A DNA stretch of 6,012 nt from an uncultured Bacilli bacterium. Its GTDB lineage: Bacteria; Bacillota_I; Bacilli_A; RF39; UBA660. Each line of letters starts with the position of its first letter. The first letter of the stretch is position 1. Made by a program: the position numbers and the translations under genes. Of the stretch, positions 1-5,852 are shown piece after piece. The DNA lies in assembly GCA_947588665.1 (NCBI GenBank), contig CANPYU010000076.1, positions 1 to 6,012 on the forward strand, in the 5' to 3' direction. The notes beneath the pieces were generated by a model, which had not been told where the DNA came from, made no database searches, and was given only the letters and a program-made list of their open reading frames with translations.

Positions 1-1529
1 GGCCAATGATTTTTTTAGAGACACCAAAGGGTTGGACGGGACCTAAAATTGTTGATGAAAAGATTGTTGAAGGAACTTTTAGAGCTCATCAAGTACCTTT
101 ACAGGTAGATAAGAATAGTTCTTATAATTTAGAGTTATTAGAAAATTGGCTTAAAAGTTATAGACCTTGGGAATTATTTGATGAGGAGGGAACTTTAAAA
201 AAAGGTTTACAAGAATTAATACCTTTAAATAGAATGGGAGCTAATCCTCATGCGAACGGGGGAACAATATTAAGAGAATTAGAAATTCCCGATTTTGAAA
301 AATATATGATTGATGTTCCTTATCCGGGAGAGATAACGGCCAGTGATATGACAGAATTAGGAAAATTTATTCGAGATATAGTGAAATTAAATCGAGATAA
401 TTACCGGATATTTGGGCCAGATGAAGCTTTGTCAAATAGGCTTAGTCATGTATTTGAAGTAACAAATCGAAAATGGAATGGGGAGATAATTAAGGGGGAT
501 GAGTTTTTAAATACAGATGGGGCTATAATTGATTCGATACTTTCAGAACATGCGTGTGAGGGAATGCTTGAAGGATACTTACTTACAGGAAGACATGGTT
601 TTCTTCATACTTATGAATCTTTTAGTCGAATTATTGATAGTATGGTTTCACAGCATGCTAAATGGCTTAAAATATGTAAAGAACTATCATGGAGAGCACC
701 GATATCTAGTTTAAATATAATTCTTACTAGTCATGTATGGCAACAAGACCATAATGGATTTACCCATCAGGACCCAGGATTTTTAAATCATATTGTAACT
801 AAAAAGGCTGATACAGTTAGAATATATCTACCAATTGATACTAATACTTTAATTTCAACGTTTAATCATATTACAAGAACAAAAGATTATATAAATGTAG
901 TTGTAGCTAGTAAGCATATTACTAAACAATGGTTAAATAAAGAAGAAGCAATTGCCCATTGTACTAAGGGCTTAGGAATTCTTCCTTTTGCAAGTAATGA
1001 TGATGGTAATCCGGATATAGTGTTTGCTAGTGCTGGAGATACGCCTAATTTAGAAATAATTGCCGCTTCACAATTATTAAGAGAAAAACTGCCTAATATA
1101 AAGGTAAGAGTTATAAATGTGGTGGATTTAATGAAATTACAAAGTAATGAGTTACATCCTCATGGTCTTACTGATAGTGAGTATGATAGTTTATTTACTA
1201 AAGATAAACCAATTATATTTGCTTTTCATGGGTATGCTAATTTAATTCATGAACTTACTTATAATCGCCATAATAATAATTTACATGTTAGAGGATATAA
1301 AGAAGAAGGCGCCATTACAACACCTTTTGATATGCGAGTATTAAATGGAATTGATAGATATAGTTTATTAATATTAGCTGTTAAATATTTAAATATTAGT
1401 GAAATAGAAAGAACTTTAGTGGTTAAGTATGCAGAAGATATGCTTAAAAAACATAAAGAATATATTAAAGAATATGGAATAGATATGGATGAAGTAACAA
1501 ATTTTAAAATTAGAAAAGGGGTAAATTAA
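1..1529 (+). CDS. xfp: Phosphoketolase (xylulose-5-P/fructose-6-P), 5'-truncated by window edge
   Basis: Thiamine-diphosphate enzyme of the cytosol. It cleaves xylulose 5-phosphate (and usually fructose 6-phosphate) with phosphate to acetyl phosphate plus glyceraldehyde 3-phosphate or erythrose 4-phosphate, the key step of the phosphoketolase pathway. The gene enters from the left edge: the frame continues upstream of the ATG at 6 (CCA at 3-5, and GG probably ends a Trp codon, giving WPMIFLETPKGWTGPK as in the family). That ATG is therefore internal. About 507 residues are visible of a family length near 800, so the N-terminal TPP-binding part is missing. Counting from the Met at 6, family signatures are AHQVPL (27-32), NRMGANPHANGG (75-86), FGPDEALSNRL (136-146), EGYLLTGRHG (189-198), SMVSQHAKWLK (212-222), and DHNGFTHQDPGF (248-259), which carries conserved active-site histidines. 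The C-terminal phosphoketolase domain follows from about 320 to the end. The TAA stop overlaps the next ATG by one base, implying translational coupling. No frameshift or lost motif is seen. Confidence 0.97.
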   Translation, partial: PMIFLETPKGWTGPKIVDEKIVEGTFRAHQVPLQVDKNSSYNLELLENWLKSYRPWELFDEEGTLKKGLQELIPLNRMGANPHANGGTILRELEIPDFEKYMIDVPYPGEITASDMTELGKFIRDIVKLNRDNYRIFGPDEALSNRLSHVFEVTNRKWNGEIIKGDEFLNTDGAIIDSILSEHACEGMLEGYLLTGRHGFLHTYESFSRIIDSMVSQHAKWLKICKELSWRAPISSLNIILTSHVWQQDHNGFTHQDPGFLNHIVTKKADTVRIYLPIDTNTLISTFNHITRTKDYINVVVASKHITKQWLNKEEAIAHCTKGLGILPFASNDDGNPDIVFASAGDTPNLEIIAASQLLREKLPNIKVRVINVVDLMKLQSNELHPHGLTDSEYDSLFTKDKPIIFAFHGYANLIHELTYNRHNNNLHVRGYKEEGAITTPFDMRVLNGIDRYSLLILAVKYLNISEIERTLVVKYAEDMLKKHKEYIKEYGIDMDEVTNFKIRKGVN

Positions 1530-3007
1530 TGATTTACGATTATATTATAATTGGAGCAGGTATGGGAGGAATAAGTGCGGGCATAAATTTAGTTTTAAAT
1601 AAAAAGAAAGTACTTATTTTAGAGAAAAATAGTTTACCTGGAGGTTTAGTGGCAACTTTTAAAAAAGGAAGATTTGAATTTGATACAAGTGGCTATGATA
1701 TTTATAATTATGGTAATGAAGAACATGTAGGAAAATTACAAAAATTATTAAATAAATATGAAATAGATATTGATACTAAAGTTGTTCCTTTTAATAGTAG
1801 AATTAAAGAGTTAAATACTAAAAAAGAATATGAATTAAAGGGAGAGTTTGAAGATTTAATTTTAGAGTTAGAAGATATATGTCCTGGAGTTATAGAAAAA
1901 TTAAAAGAATTAGTTAAAATGACTAAAGAAATACATGAGGCAGTAGAATTATTATTAGAGGGAGAAACTCCAAATGAAGAAGAATATCCTAATTTTTATA
2001 AATATTTAGATAAAAATGCTTTAGATGTTTTAAAGGAAATGAAATTCCCTAAAGAAGTTATTAATATTCTTAGTATTTGGTGGTTAGATTTAGGAAGTCC
2101 TTTAAATAAATTAAGTTTTATAGATTATGCAGATTTTTTAGAAAAATTAATATTTAAAAAGAATGTTGTTTTAAATAATAAGAATTTAGATTTTAATATG
2201 AAACTATTAAATAAATATCAAAGTAATGGGGGAAAGATATATTATAATTCTGAAGTTATAAATATTAATAATGATGATGATATTAAAGTAGTAGAAACTA
2301 AAGATGGTTTACAATATAAGGGAAAGCATATAATATGTGATTTAGCCAAAAGATATGTTTTTAAAGATTTAATTACAGAAGAGATAAAAAGTGTTAATAG
2401 ACTTGAGAATGCGAGAACTATGGGGGCTAATGGGGTAGTTGTTTATTTAGGGCTTAATAAGTCTCATGAAGAATTGGGTTTAAATAATTATAAATATTAT
2501 CAATTTTTAACTTTAGATAGTGCTACAAATATTAAATATATGAATAGTTTAAATCATAGTACGTGGATAGGATATGTGCCTAATGTGGTAAATGAAGATG
2601 CTAGTCCTAAGAATACAACAATATTAGTATTAAAACAAATATATTTTGAAGATGTATTTAAAAATCAAGAAGCTCAAGATTATGAGACAGTTAAAAATGA
2701 TATTGCGGAGAAATTAATTAGTCAGTTTGAAGAAGCGTATGGAGTAGATATTAAAGAATATATTGAAGAAATAGCTATTACAACACCTTTTGCAGTAGAA
2801 AGAATTACGCATAGTATTAATGGAAGTATGTATGGTTATATGAAAAAAGGTTATGATAGCAGTATTCATAGAATTATTAGTTATGATGATGAGATAGTGC
2901 CCGGGATTAGTTTTGTAGGGGCAAGTGGTTTATTTGGTTCTGGAATAGATAATGCTTTTTACAGTGGTTACTATGTAACTAAAAAATTATTAGAAGAAAA
3001 GGAGTAA
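1529..3007 (+). CDS. FAD-dependent oxidoreductase, phytoene desaturase / retinol saturase-like
   Basis: A 492-residue flavoprotein of the amine-oxidase/phytoene-dehydrogenase superfamily (COG1233 type). The N-terminus has a Rossmann dinucleotide fold: GAGMGG at 9-14 fits GxGxxG, and LILEKN ends the second strand with Glu32 placed to bind the FAD ribose. It is followed by LPGGLVATF (36-44), typical of CrtI-like enzymes. The C-terminus closes the FAD site with FVGASGLFGSGIDNAFYSG (462-480). The middle (about 100-420) is a divergent substrate domain with no motif I recognise. No signal peptide or membrane segment is evident. The start is ATG at 1529, sharing its A with the upstream TAA stop, with an AAGGGG ribosome binding site at 1516-1521. 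Family members desaturate, saturate or isomerise C=C bonds of isoprenoid or other hydrophobic substrates. The substrate here cannot be read from sequence. The next gene is a likely electron donor. Carotenoid synthesis genes are absent from the window, so a crt name is not justified. Confidence 0.88.
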   Translation: MIYDYIIIGAGMGGISAGINLVLNKKKVLILEKNSLPGGLVATFKKGRFEFDTSGYDIYNYGNEEHVGKLQKLLNKYEIDIDTKVVPFNSRIKELNTKKEYELKGEFEDLILELEDICPGVIEKLKELVKMTKEIHEAVELLLEGETPNEEEYPNFYKYLDKNALDVLKEMKFPKEVINILSIWWLDLGSPLNKLSFIDYADFLEKLIFKKNVVLNNKNLDFNMKLLNKYQSNGGKIYYNSEVININNDDDIKVVETKDGLQYKGKHIICDLAKRYVFKDLITEEIKSVNRLENARTMGANGVVVYLGLNKSHEELGLNNYKYYQFLTLDSATNIKYMNSLNHSTWIGYVPNVVNEDASPKNTTILVLKQIYFEDVFKNQEAQDYETVKNDIAEKLISQFEEAYGVDIKEYIEEIAITTPFAVERITHSINGSMYGYMKKGYDSSIHRIISYDDEIVPGISFVGASGLFGSGIDNAFYSGYYVTKKLLEEKE

Positions 3008-3012
3008 GTTAG

Positions 3013-4131
3013 ATGACAAAGATTGATGATTTAAAAAAAGAAAGAAAAAATATTATTGAGACTTATTCCAGTAAAAAAATAAAAGATACTTATGTTGATG
3101 GAGTAATAAAAGATTTTCAAGATATACAATATGTTAAAATAAAAGAAATAATTGAAGAGACACACGATACAAAATCTTTTATTTTAGTGCCTGATTATGA
3201 TAAAGGAACAAAACAGTTAGCTAGTTTTAGAGCAGGTCAGTATATTAGTTTAAAAATGTTTATTGATGGGGCTTATACGACGAGAGCTTATTCTTTATCA
3301 TCTTCTCCTGGAAGGCTTAATAAAGGATATAGAATTACAATTAAAAGAGTAGCAGATGGGTTAGTTAGTAATATTATGCTTGATCAAGTTAAAGTAGGAG
3401 ATGGGCTTACTATTTCAAGACCTATGGGAGATTTTGGTTATAATAAAATAAGAGATGAAAAAAATGTTATTGCCGTTGCTGGGGGAAGTGGAATAACTCC
3501 TTTTATTTCTTTAGCGTATGCCATTCATGATAAATTAGAAGAATGTAATTTAACAGTTTTTTATTCAGTTAAAACTGAAGAAGATATAATTTTTAAGAAG
3601 GAAATTGAATACTTTAATAAACATGCTAAAAATGTTAAGTTTGTTGTTACCTTAACAAGAGAAGAAAAAGCAGGTTATTTAACAGGACATATTAACAAAG
3701 ATATGATGGAACCATACATTAAAGAATTTAATACTGTTTTAATGTGTGGGCCTAAGGCTCTTTATAAGACTATGAATGATATATTAAGTGAGTTTAATAT
3801 ACCAAGAAAATGTGTGCATTATGAGAATTTCTTTCTTGATTATGAGCCAACAGAAGAGAAAACTTATGAATTAAAAGTGATTATGAAAAATGATTTTAAA
3901 GTTATAGAATGTAAGAGTAATGAGACTTTGCTAGTTTCAATGGAGAAAGCCGGGATAAAAGCACCTTCTTTATGCCGCGTTGGAGTATGTGGTTATTGTA
4001 GAAGTGTAATATTAGATGGCAAAATTAAGATGGTTGGTGGTAATATGGAGAAAGCTTTAAGTGAAAATGATTATATTCATCCATGTATTACTTATCCTGA
4101 AAGTGATATAGTTTTGAGATTAGATATTTAA
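3013..4131 (+). CDS. NAD(P)H:ferredoxin-type reductase with fused C-terminal 2Fe-2S domain
   Basis: A 372-residue flavin reductase of the ferredoxin-NADP+ reductase superfamily with a plant-type ferredoxin domain at the C-terminus (the layout of Hmp/vanillate-demethylase-reductase-like proteins, COG1018). Residues 1-40 are a charged, probably helical extension. An FAD-binding beta-barrel follows (about 40-140) with RAYSLSSSP at 91-99, the RxYS flavin signature. The NAD(P)-binding domain has GGSGITPF (157-164) and CGPKALY (245-251). The 2Fe-2S domain (about 285-372) has ligand cysteines C321, C326, C329 (C-x4-C-x2-C) and C358. All four are present, so the domain should be functional. The start is ATG at 3013, with GGAG at 3001-3004, inside the last codons of the previous gene, 8 bases upstream. 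Expected role: electrons from NAD(P)H via FAD to the 2Fe-2S centre and then to a partner. The adjacent FAD oxidoreductase is the obvious candidate (inference). Confidence 0.93.
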   Translation: MTKIDDLKKERKNIIETYSSKKIKDTYVDGVIKDFQDIQYVKIKEIIEETHDTKSFILVPDYDKGTKQLASFRAGQYISLKMFIDGAYTTRAYSLSSSPGRLNKGYRITIKRVADGLVSNIMLDQVKVGDGLTISRPMGDFGYNKIRDEKNVIAVAGGSGITPFISLAYAIHDKLEECNLTVFYSVKTEEDIIFKKEIEYFNKHAKNVKFVVTLTREEKAGYLTGHINKDMMEPYIKEFNTVLMCGPKALYKTMNDILSEFNIPRKCVHYENFFLDYEPTEEKTYELKVIMKNDFKVIECKSNETLLVSMEKAGIKAPSLCRVGVCGYCRSVILDGKIKMVGGNMEKALSENDYIHPCITYPESDIVLRLDI

Positions 4132-4138
4132 TTTAAAA

Positions 4139-4287
4139 GGGTTAATCTATTTACGTTTCTTATATTTTTGTTTGAGACCATTATATTCTTTGTGAATACG
4201 AATGGCAACCTCAACAACACGAACGTGAACAACACGAACATCGGTGTGCGCCCAATATCCTTTTTTAACTCATATATTTGGTTAAGG
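4139..4287 (+). repeat. Dispersed DGR-like/VRP repeat, copy 1
   Basis: This and the segment at 5853-6012 both begin GGGTTAATCT and both run to TTAAGG. The strongly matching core is 4186-4287 against 5915-6012: by hand alignment about 87 of 98 aligned bases agree, with one 3-base and one 1-base gap. The left part, before TTCTTTGTG, is diverged and 15 bases shorter here. In the frame of TTC TTT GTG the core reads FFVNTNGNLN, then NTNVNNTNIGVRP. It contains a 12-base direct repeat AACAACACGAAC (4213-4224 and 4228-4239, period 15). Codon use (AAC, ACG, GTG, CGC) is unlike the AT-rich genes nearby. No start codon with a ribosome binding site precedes it. It lies just after the reductase stop and before the putative terminator, so it is probably transcribed as the operon's 3' UTR. 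Resemblance to diversity-generating retroelement repeats or surface-protein C-termini is from memory of those families. Confidence 0.8.
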
Positions 4288-4344
4288 CTTAATATAGTAG
4301 AATTAGGATACAAGATTAATCCTTAAGTTTTACTTAAAAAATAT

Positions 4345-4394
4345 AAATACTGATATTATATATCTTGAATATATAATTAAAACAGTATTTTTTT
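4345..4394 (+). terminator. Putative intrinsic terminator of the xfp operon
   Basis: A two-part hairpin. The outer stem AAATACTG (4345-4352) pairs perfectly with CAGTATTT (4383-4390). The inner stem ATTATATAT (4355-4363) pairs perfectly with ATATATAAT (4369-4377) around the loop CTTGA. A run of seven Ts (4388-4394) follows and partly overlaps the stem, and an A-run precedes it (4335-4341), so it could also work from the other strand. The stem is AT-rich with only two G-C pairs, which is usual for such genomes but weak by standard rules. It sits about 210 bases after the reductase stop and before the ATPase promoter, the expected place. Confidence 0.55.
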
Positions 4395-4395
4395 A

Positions 4396-4412
4396 TTGTG
4401 CTAAATGCACAA
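4396..4412. promoter_or_regulatory. Perfect 6-base dyad in the first operator repeat
   Basis: TTGTGC (4396-4401), spacer TAAAT, GCACAA (4407-4412) is a perfect inverted repeat. In the other two 14-mers only the inner TGC/GCA remains symmetric, while the right half GCACAA is kept in all three. It suits a dimeric DNA-binding protein with one strong and two weaker sites, or a small RNA hairpin if transcribed. Confidence 0.5.
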
Positions 4413-4458
4413 CAAAACGTCTGCTAAATGCACAATGAAAATACTGCTAAATGCACAA
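4399..4458 (+). repeat. Three 14-base direct repeats with 23-base period (putative operator array)
   Basis: TGCTAAATGCACAA occurs exactly at 4399-4412, 4422-4435 and 4445-4458. Starts are 23 bases apart, about two helical turns, so all three present the same DNA face. The intervening 9 bases differ (CAAAACGTC, TGAAAATAC), so the 14-mer is the conserved element. A decayed fourth start, TGCTATATTA, begins at 4467, 22 bases after the third. The array ends 7 bases before the -35 element of the ATPase gene, the position of a protein-binding site that controls transcription. Each unit contains TGC-TAAAT-GCA, a short dyad. The binding protein is unknown, and autoregulation by the ATPase is possible but unsupported by motif. 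Confidence 0.85.
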
Positions 4459-4465
4459 TGAGATA

Positions 4466-4494
4466 TTGCTATATTAAATTTTTTATGATATATT
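4466..4494 (+). promoter_or_regulatory. Sigma-A-type promoter for the ATPase gene
   Basis: The -35 TTGCTA (4466-4471) is followed by a 17-base spacer and the -10 TATATT (4489-4494), preceded by TGA (4486-4488), an extended -10 TGn motif. Transcription would begin near 4501, leaving a leader of about 17 bases with the ribosome binding site. TATTAT at 4491-4496 is an alternative -10. The genome is so AT-rich that chance matches are common, but the placement between the repeat array and a strong ribosome binding site supports it. Confidence 0.55.
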
Positions 4495-4505
4495 ATAGTT
4501 AGTAT

Positions 4506-4510
4506 GGAGG
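4506..4510 (+). promoter_or_regulatory. Ribosome binding site of the ATPase gene
   Basis: GGAGG, 7 bases before the ATG at 4518. This strong Shine-Dalgarno match fixes the start of the ATPase gene. Confidence 0.85.
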
Positions 4511-4517
4511 TTTAAAT

Positions 4518-5801
4518 ATGGCTTTAACAAGAGAAAATTATACTAAACGATTAGTTGATGATGAGCTTAATGAATTACTTAATATGTTTGGGGCTGTAAG
4601 TATAGAAGGACCTAAATATTGTGGTAAAACTTGGACGGCTTTAAATCATGCTAATTCATCTGTTTTACTTACTAAATCTGATAATCCTAATTCAGATTAT
4701 CAAAAGGCTTTGATAAATAGAGATTTAATTTATACTAATAATTATCCGGAGTTAATTGATGAATGGCAGTCAATAGAGCAAATATGGGATGATGTTAGAA
4801 CAAAATGTGATGAAGATGGGAAAAGTGGTAAATTTATTTTGACTGGGTCATCAGTACCAGTAAAACCAGAGAATATATTCCACTCAGGAGCTGGAAGAAT
4901 TTATAAATTAAATATGTATACTATGTCTTTATTTGAGTCGGGGGACTCGGAGGGAATAGTTTCTCTTTTAGATTTATTTGAAAATAAAAATATAGCAGTT
5001 AATTTGAAAAATAAGCCTACACTTGATAAAATAGCCGATTTAATTATTCGGGGTGGTTGGCCGGCTAGTTTAAAATATGATAGAAAAAATTATTATAGAC
5101 TACCAGAAAGTTATATGAATGATGTTTTAGACCATGATATTAATTATGATGGAATTTTTAGAGATAAAGAAAAAATGCGAATGTTGTTGAGGTCTTTAGC
5201 AAGAAATGAATCTACTTTAGTTACTAATGAAAAACTTATAAGTGATATTGAAGATTATACTACTCAAGAAAATTATCAAATAAGTAGAAATACGGTAGCA
5301 GATTATTTAAATGTACTTAAAAATATTCATTTAATTAAAGACCAATTACCTTTTTCAGAGAAAATACGTTCAAGTGTTAGAGTAGGTAAGACTAGTAAAA
5401 GACATTTTGTTGACCCATCTTTAGCGTGCGCAGTTTTGGGTTTAAGACAAGAACATTTAATTAATGATTTAGAATTGTTAGGTTTTATGTTTGAAGCTTT
5501 AGTTATAAGAGACCTTAGAATTTATATTGAATATTTAGGGGGACATATTTATCATTTTCATGATAATAATACAGGGGAAGAAGTGGATGCAATTGTGGAA
5601 TTAAGTGATGGTAATTATGGAGCGATAGAAATTAAGTTAGGTGTTGGAAAAATAGATGAGGCGGCTAATAATTTATTAAAGTTTTCTAAGAATTGCGATA
5701 TAGCTCCTAAATTTTTGTGTGTATTAGATGGAATGATTGATTATGCTTATCAAAGAAAAGATGGAGTATATGTAATACCAATAATGGCATTAAAACCATA
5801 G
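4518..5801 (+). CDS. AAA-type ATPase with DUF4143-like C-terminal domain
   Basis: A 427-residue ATP-binding protein of the widespread but poorly characterised AAA_14/DUF4143 family (COG1373). Walker A is GPKYCGKT (31-38). Walker B is LIDEWQ (79-84) with D81 and E82. A sensor-1-like strand is KFILTGSS (105-112). GRIYKLNMYTMSLFES (126-141), with R127 as likely arginine finger, and GGWPASL (179-185) are family hallmarks. A winged-helix-like stretch follows at about 252-273 (YQISRNTVADYLNVLKNIHLI). The C-terminal domain has EEVDAIVEL (354-361) and YGAIEIKLG (367-375). D357, E371 and K373 fit the D...ExK pattern of the PD-(D/E)xK nuclease fold, though catalysis is unproven in this family. Length is normal, with no signal peptide or membrane helix. 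It is a single-gene unit with its own promoter, repeat array and ribosome binding site, ending in TAG, and it is flanked by the two copies of the dispersed repeat. Its biological role is unknown, and DNA binding or stress/mobile-element linkage is only inference. Confidence 0.92.
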   Translation: MALTRENYTKRLVDDELNELLNMFGAVSIEGPKYCGKTWTALNHANSSVLLTKSDNPNSDYQKALINRDLIYTNNYPELIDEWQSIEQIWDDVRTKCDEDGKSGKFILTGSSVPVKPENIFHSGAGRIYKLNMYTMSLFESGDSEGIVSLLDLFENKNIAVNLKNKPTLDKIADLIIRGGWPASLKYDRKNYYRLPESYMNDVLDHDINYDGIFRDKEKMRMLLRSLARNESTLVTNEKLISDIEDYTTQENYQISRNTVADYLNVLKNIHLIKDQLPFSEKIRSSVRVGKTSKRHFVDPSLACAVLGLRQEHLINDLELLGFMFEALVIRDLRIYIEYLGGHIYHFHDNNTGEEVDAIVELSDGNYGAIEIKLGVGKIDEAANNLLKFSKNCDIAPKFLCVLDGMIDYAYQRKDGVYVIPIMALKP

Positions 5802-5809
5802 ATAATAAT

Positions 5810-5835
5810 AATTATAACTTAAAAAAATTATAATT
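5810..5835 (+). terminator. Weak AT-only hairpin after the ATPase gene
   Basis: AATTATAA (5810-5817) pairs perfectly with TTATAATT (5828-5835) around a 10-base A-rich loop, starting 8 bases after the stop. It lacks G-C pairs and has no good T-run after it, so termination would be weak at best. Chance is a real alternative in sequence this AT-rich. Confidence 0.25.
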
Positions 5836-5847
5836 TAATGATATAAT
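5819..5847 (+). promoter_or_regulatory. Promoter-like sequence just upstream of repeat copy 2
   Basis: The -10 TATAAT (5842-5847) matches consensus exactly and is preceded by TGA (extended -10). With a 17-base spacer the -35 would be TTAAAA (5819-5824), a 4 of 6 match to TTGACA. The predicted start near 5853-5855 falls on the first bases of repeat copy 2 (GGGTTAATCT). It overlaps the weak hairpin, and copy 1 has no equivalent. Confidence 0.35.
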
Positions 5848-5852
5848 TAATC

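Noticed and set aside
529..714. A 61-codon open frame inside the phosphoketolase gene
   Set aside because: It lies wholly within strongly conserved phosphoketolase coding sequence in another frame, with no ribosome binding site or recognisable protein.
4128..4313. A minus-strand open frame over the reductase end and repeat copy 1
   Set aside because: It is antisense to the repeat, has no convincing ribosome binding site, and exists because the Asn-rich repeat gives few stops on the reverse strand.
4399..4458. CRISPR array
   Set aside because: Repeats are only 14 bases with 9-base gaps. This is far too short for repeat and spacer sizes, and no cas genes are present.
4399..4458. Plasmid or phage replication iterons
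   Set aside because: Three phased repeats next to an AT-rich stretch look iteron-like, but the following gene is a DUF4143-type ATPase rather than a Rep protein, and the repeats abut a promoter.
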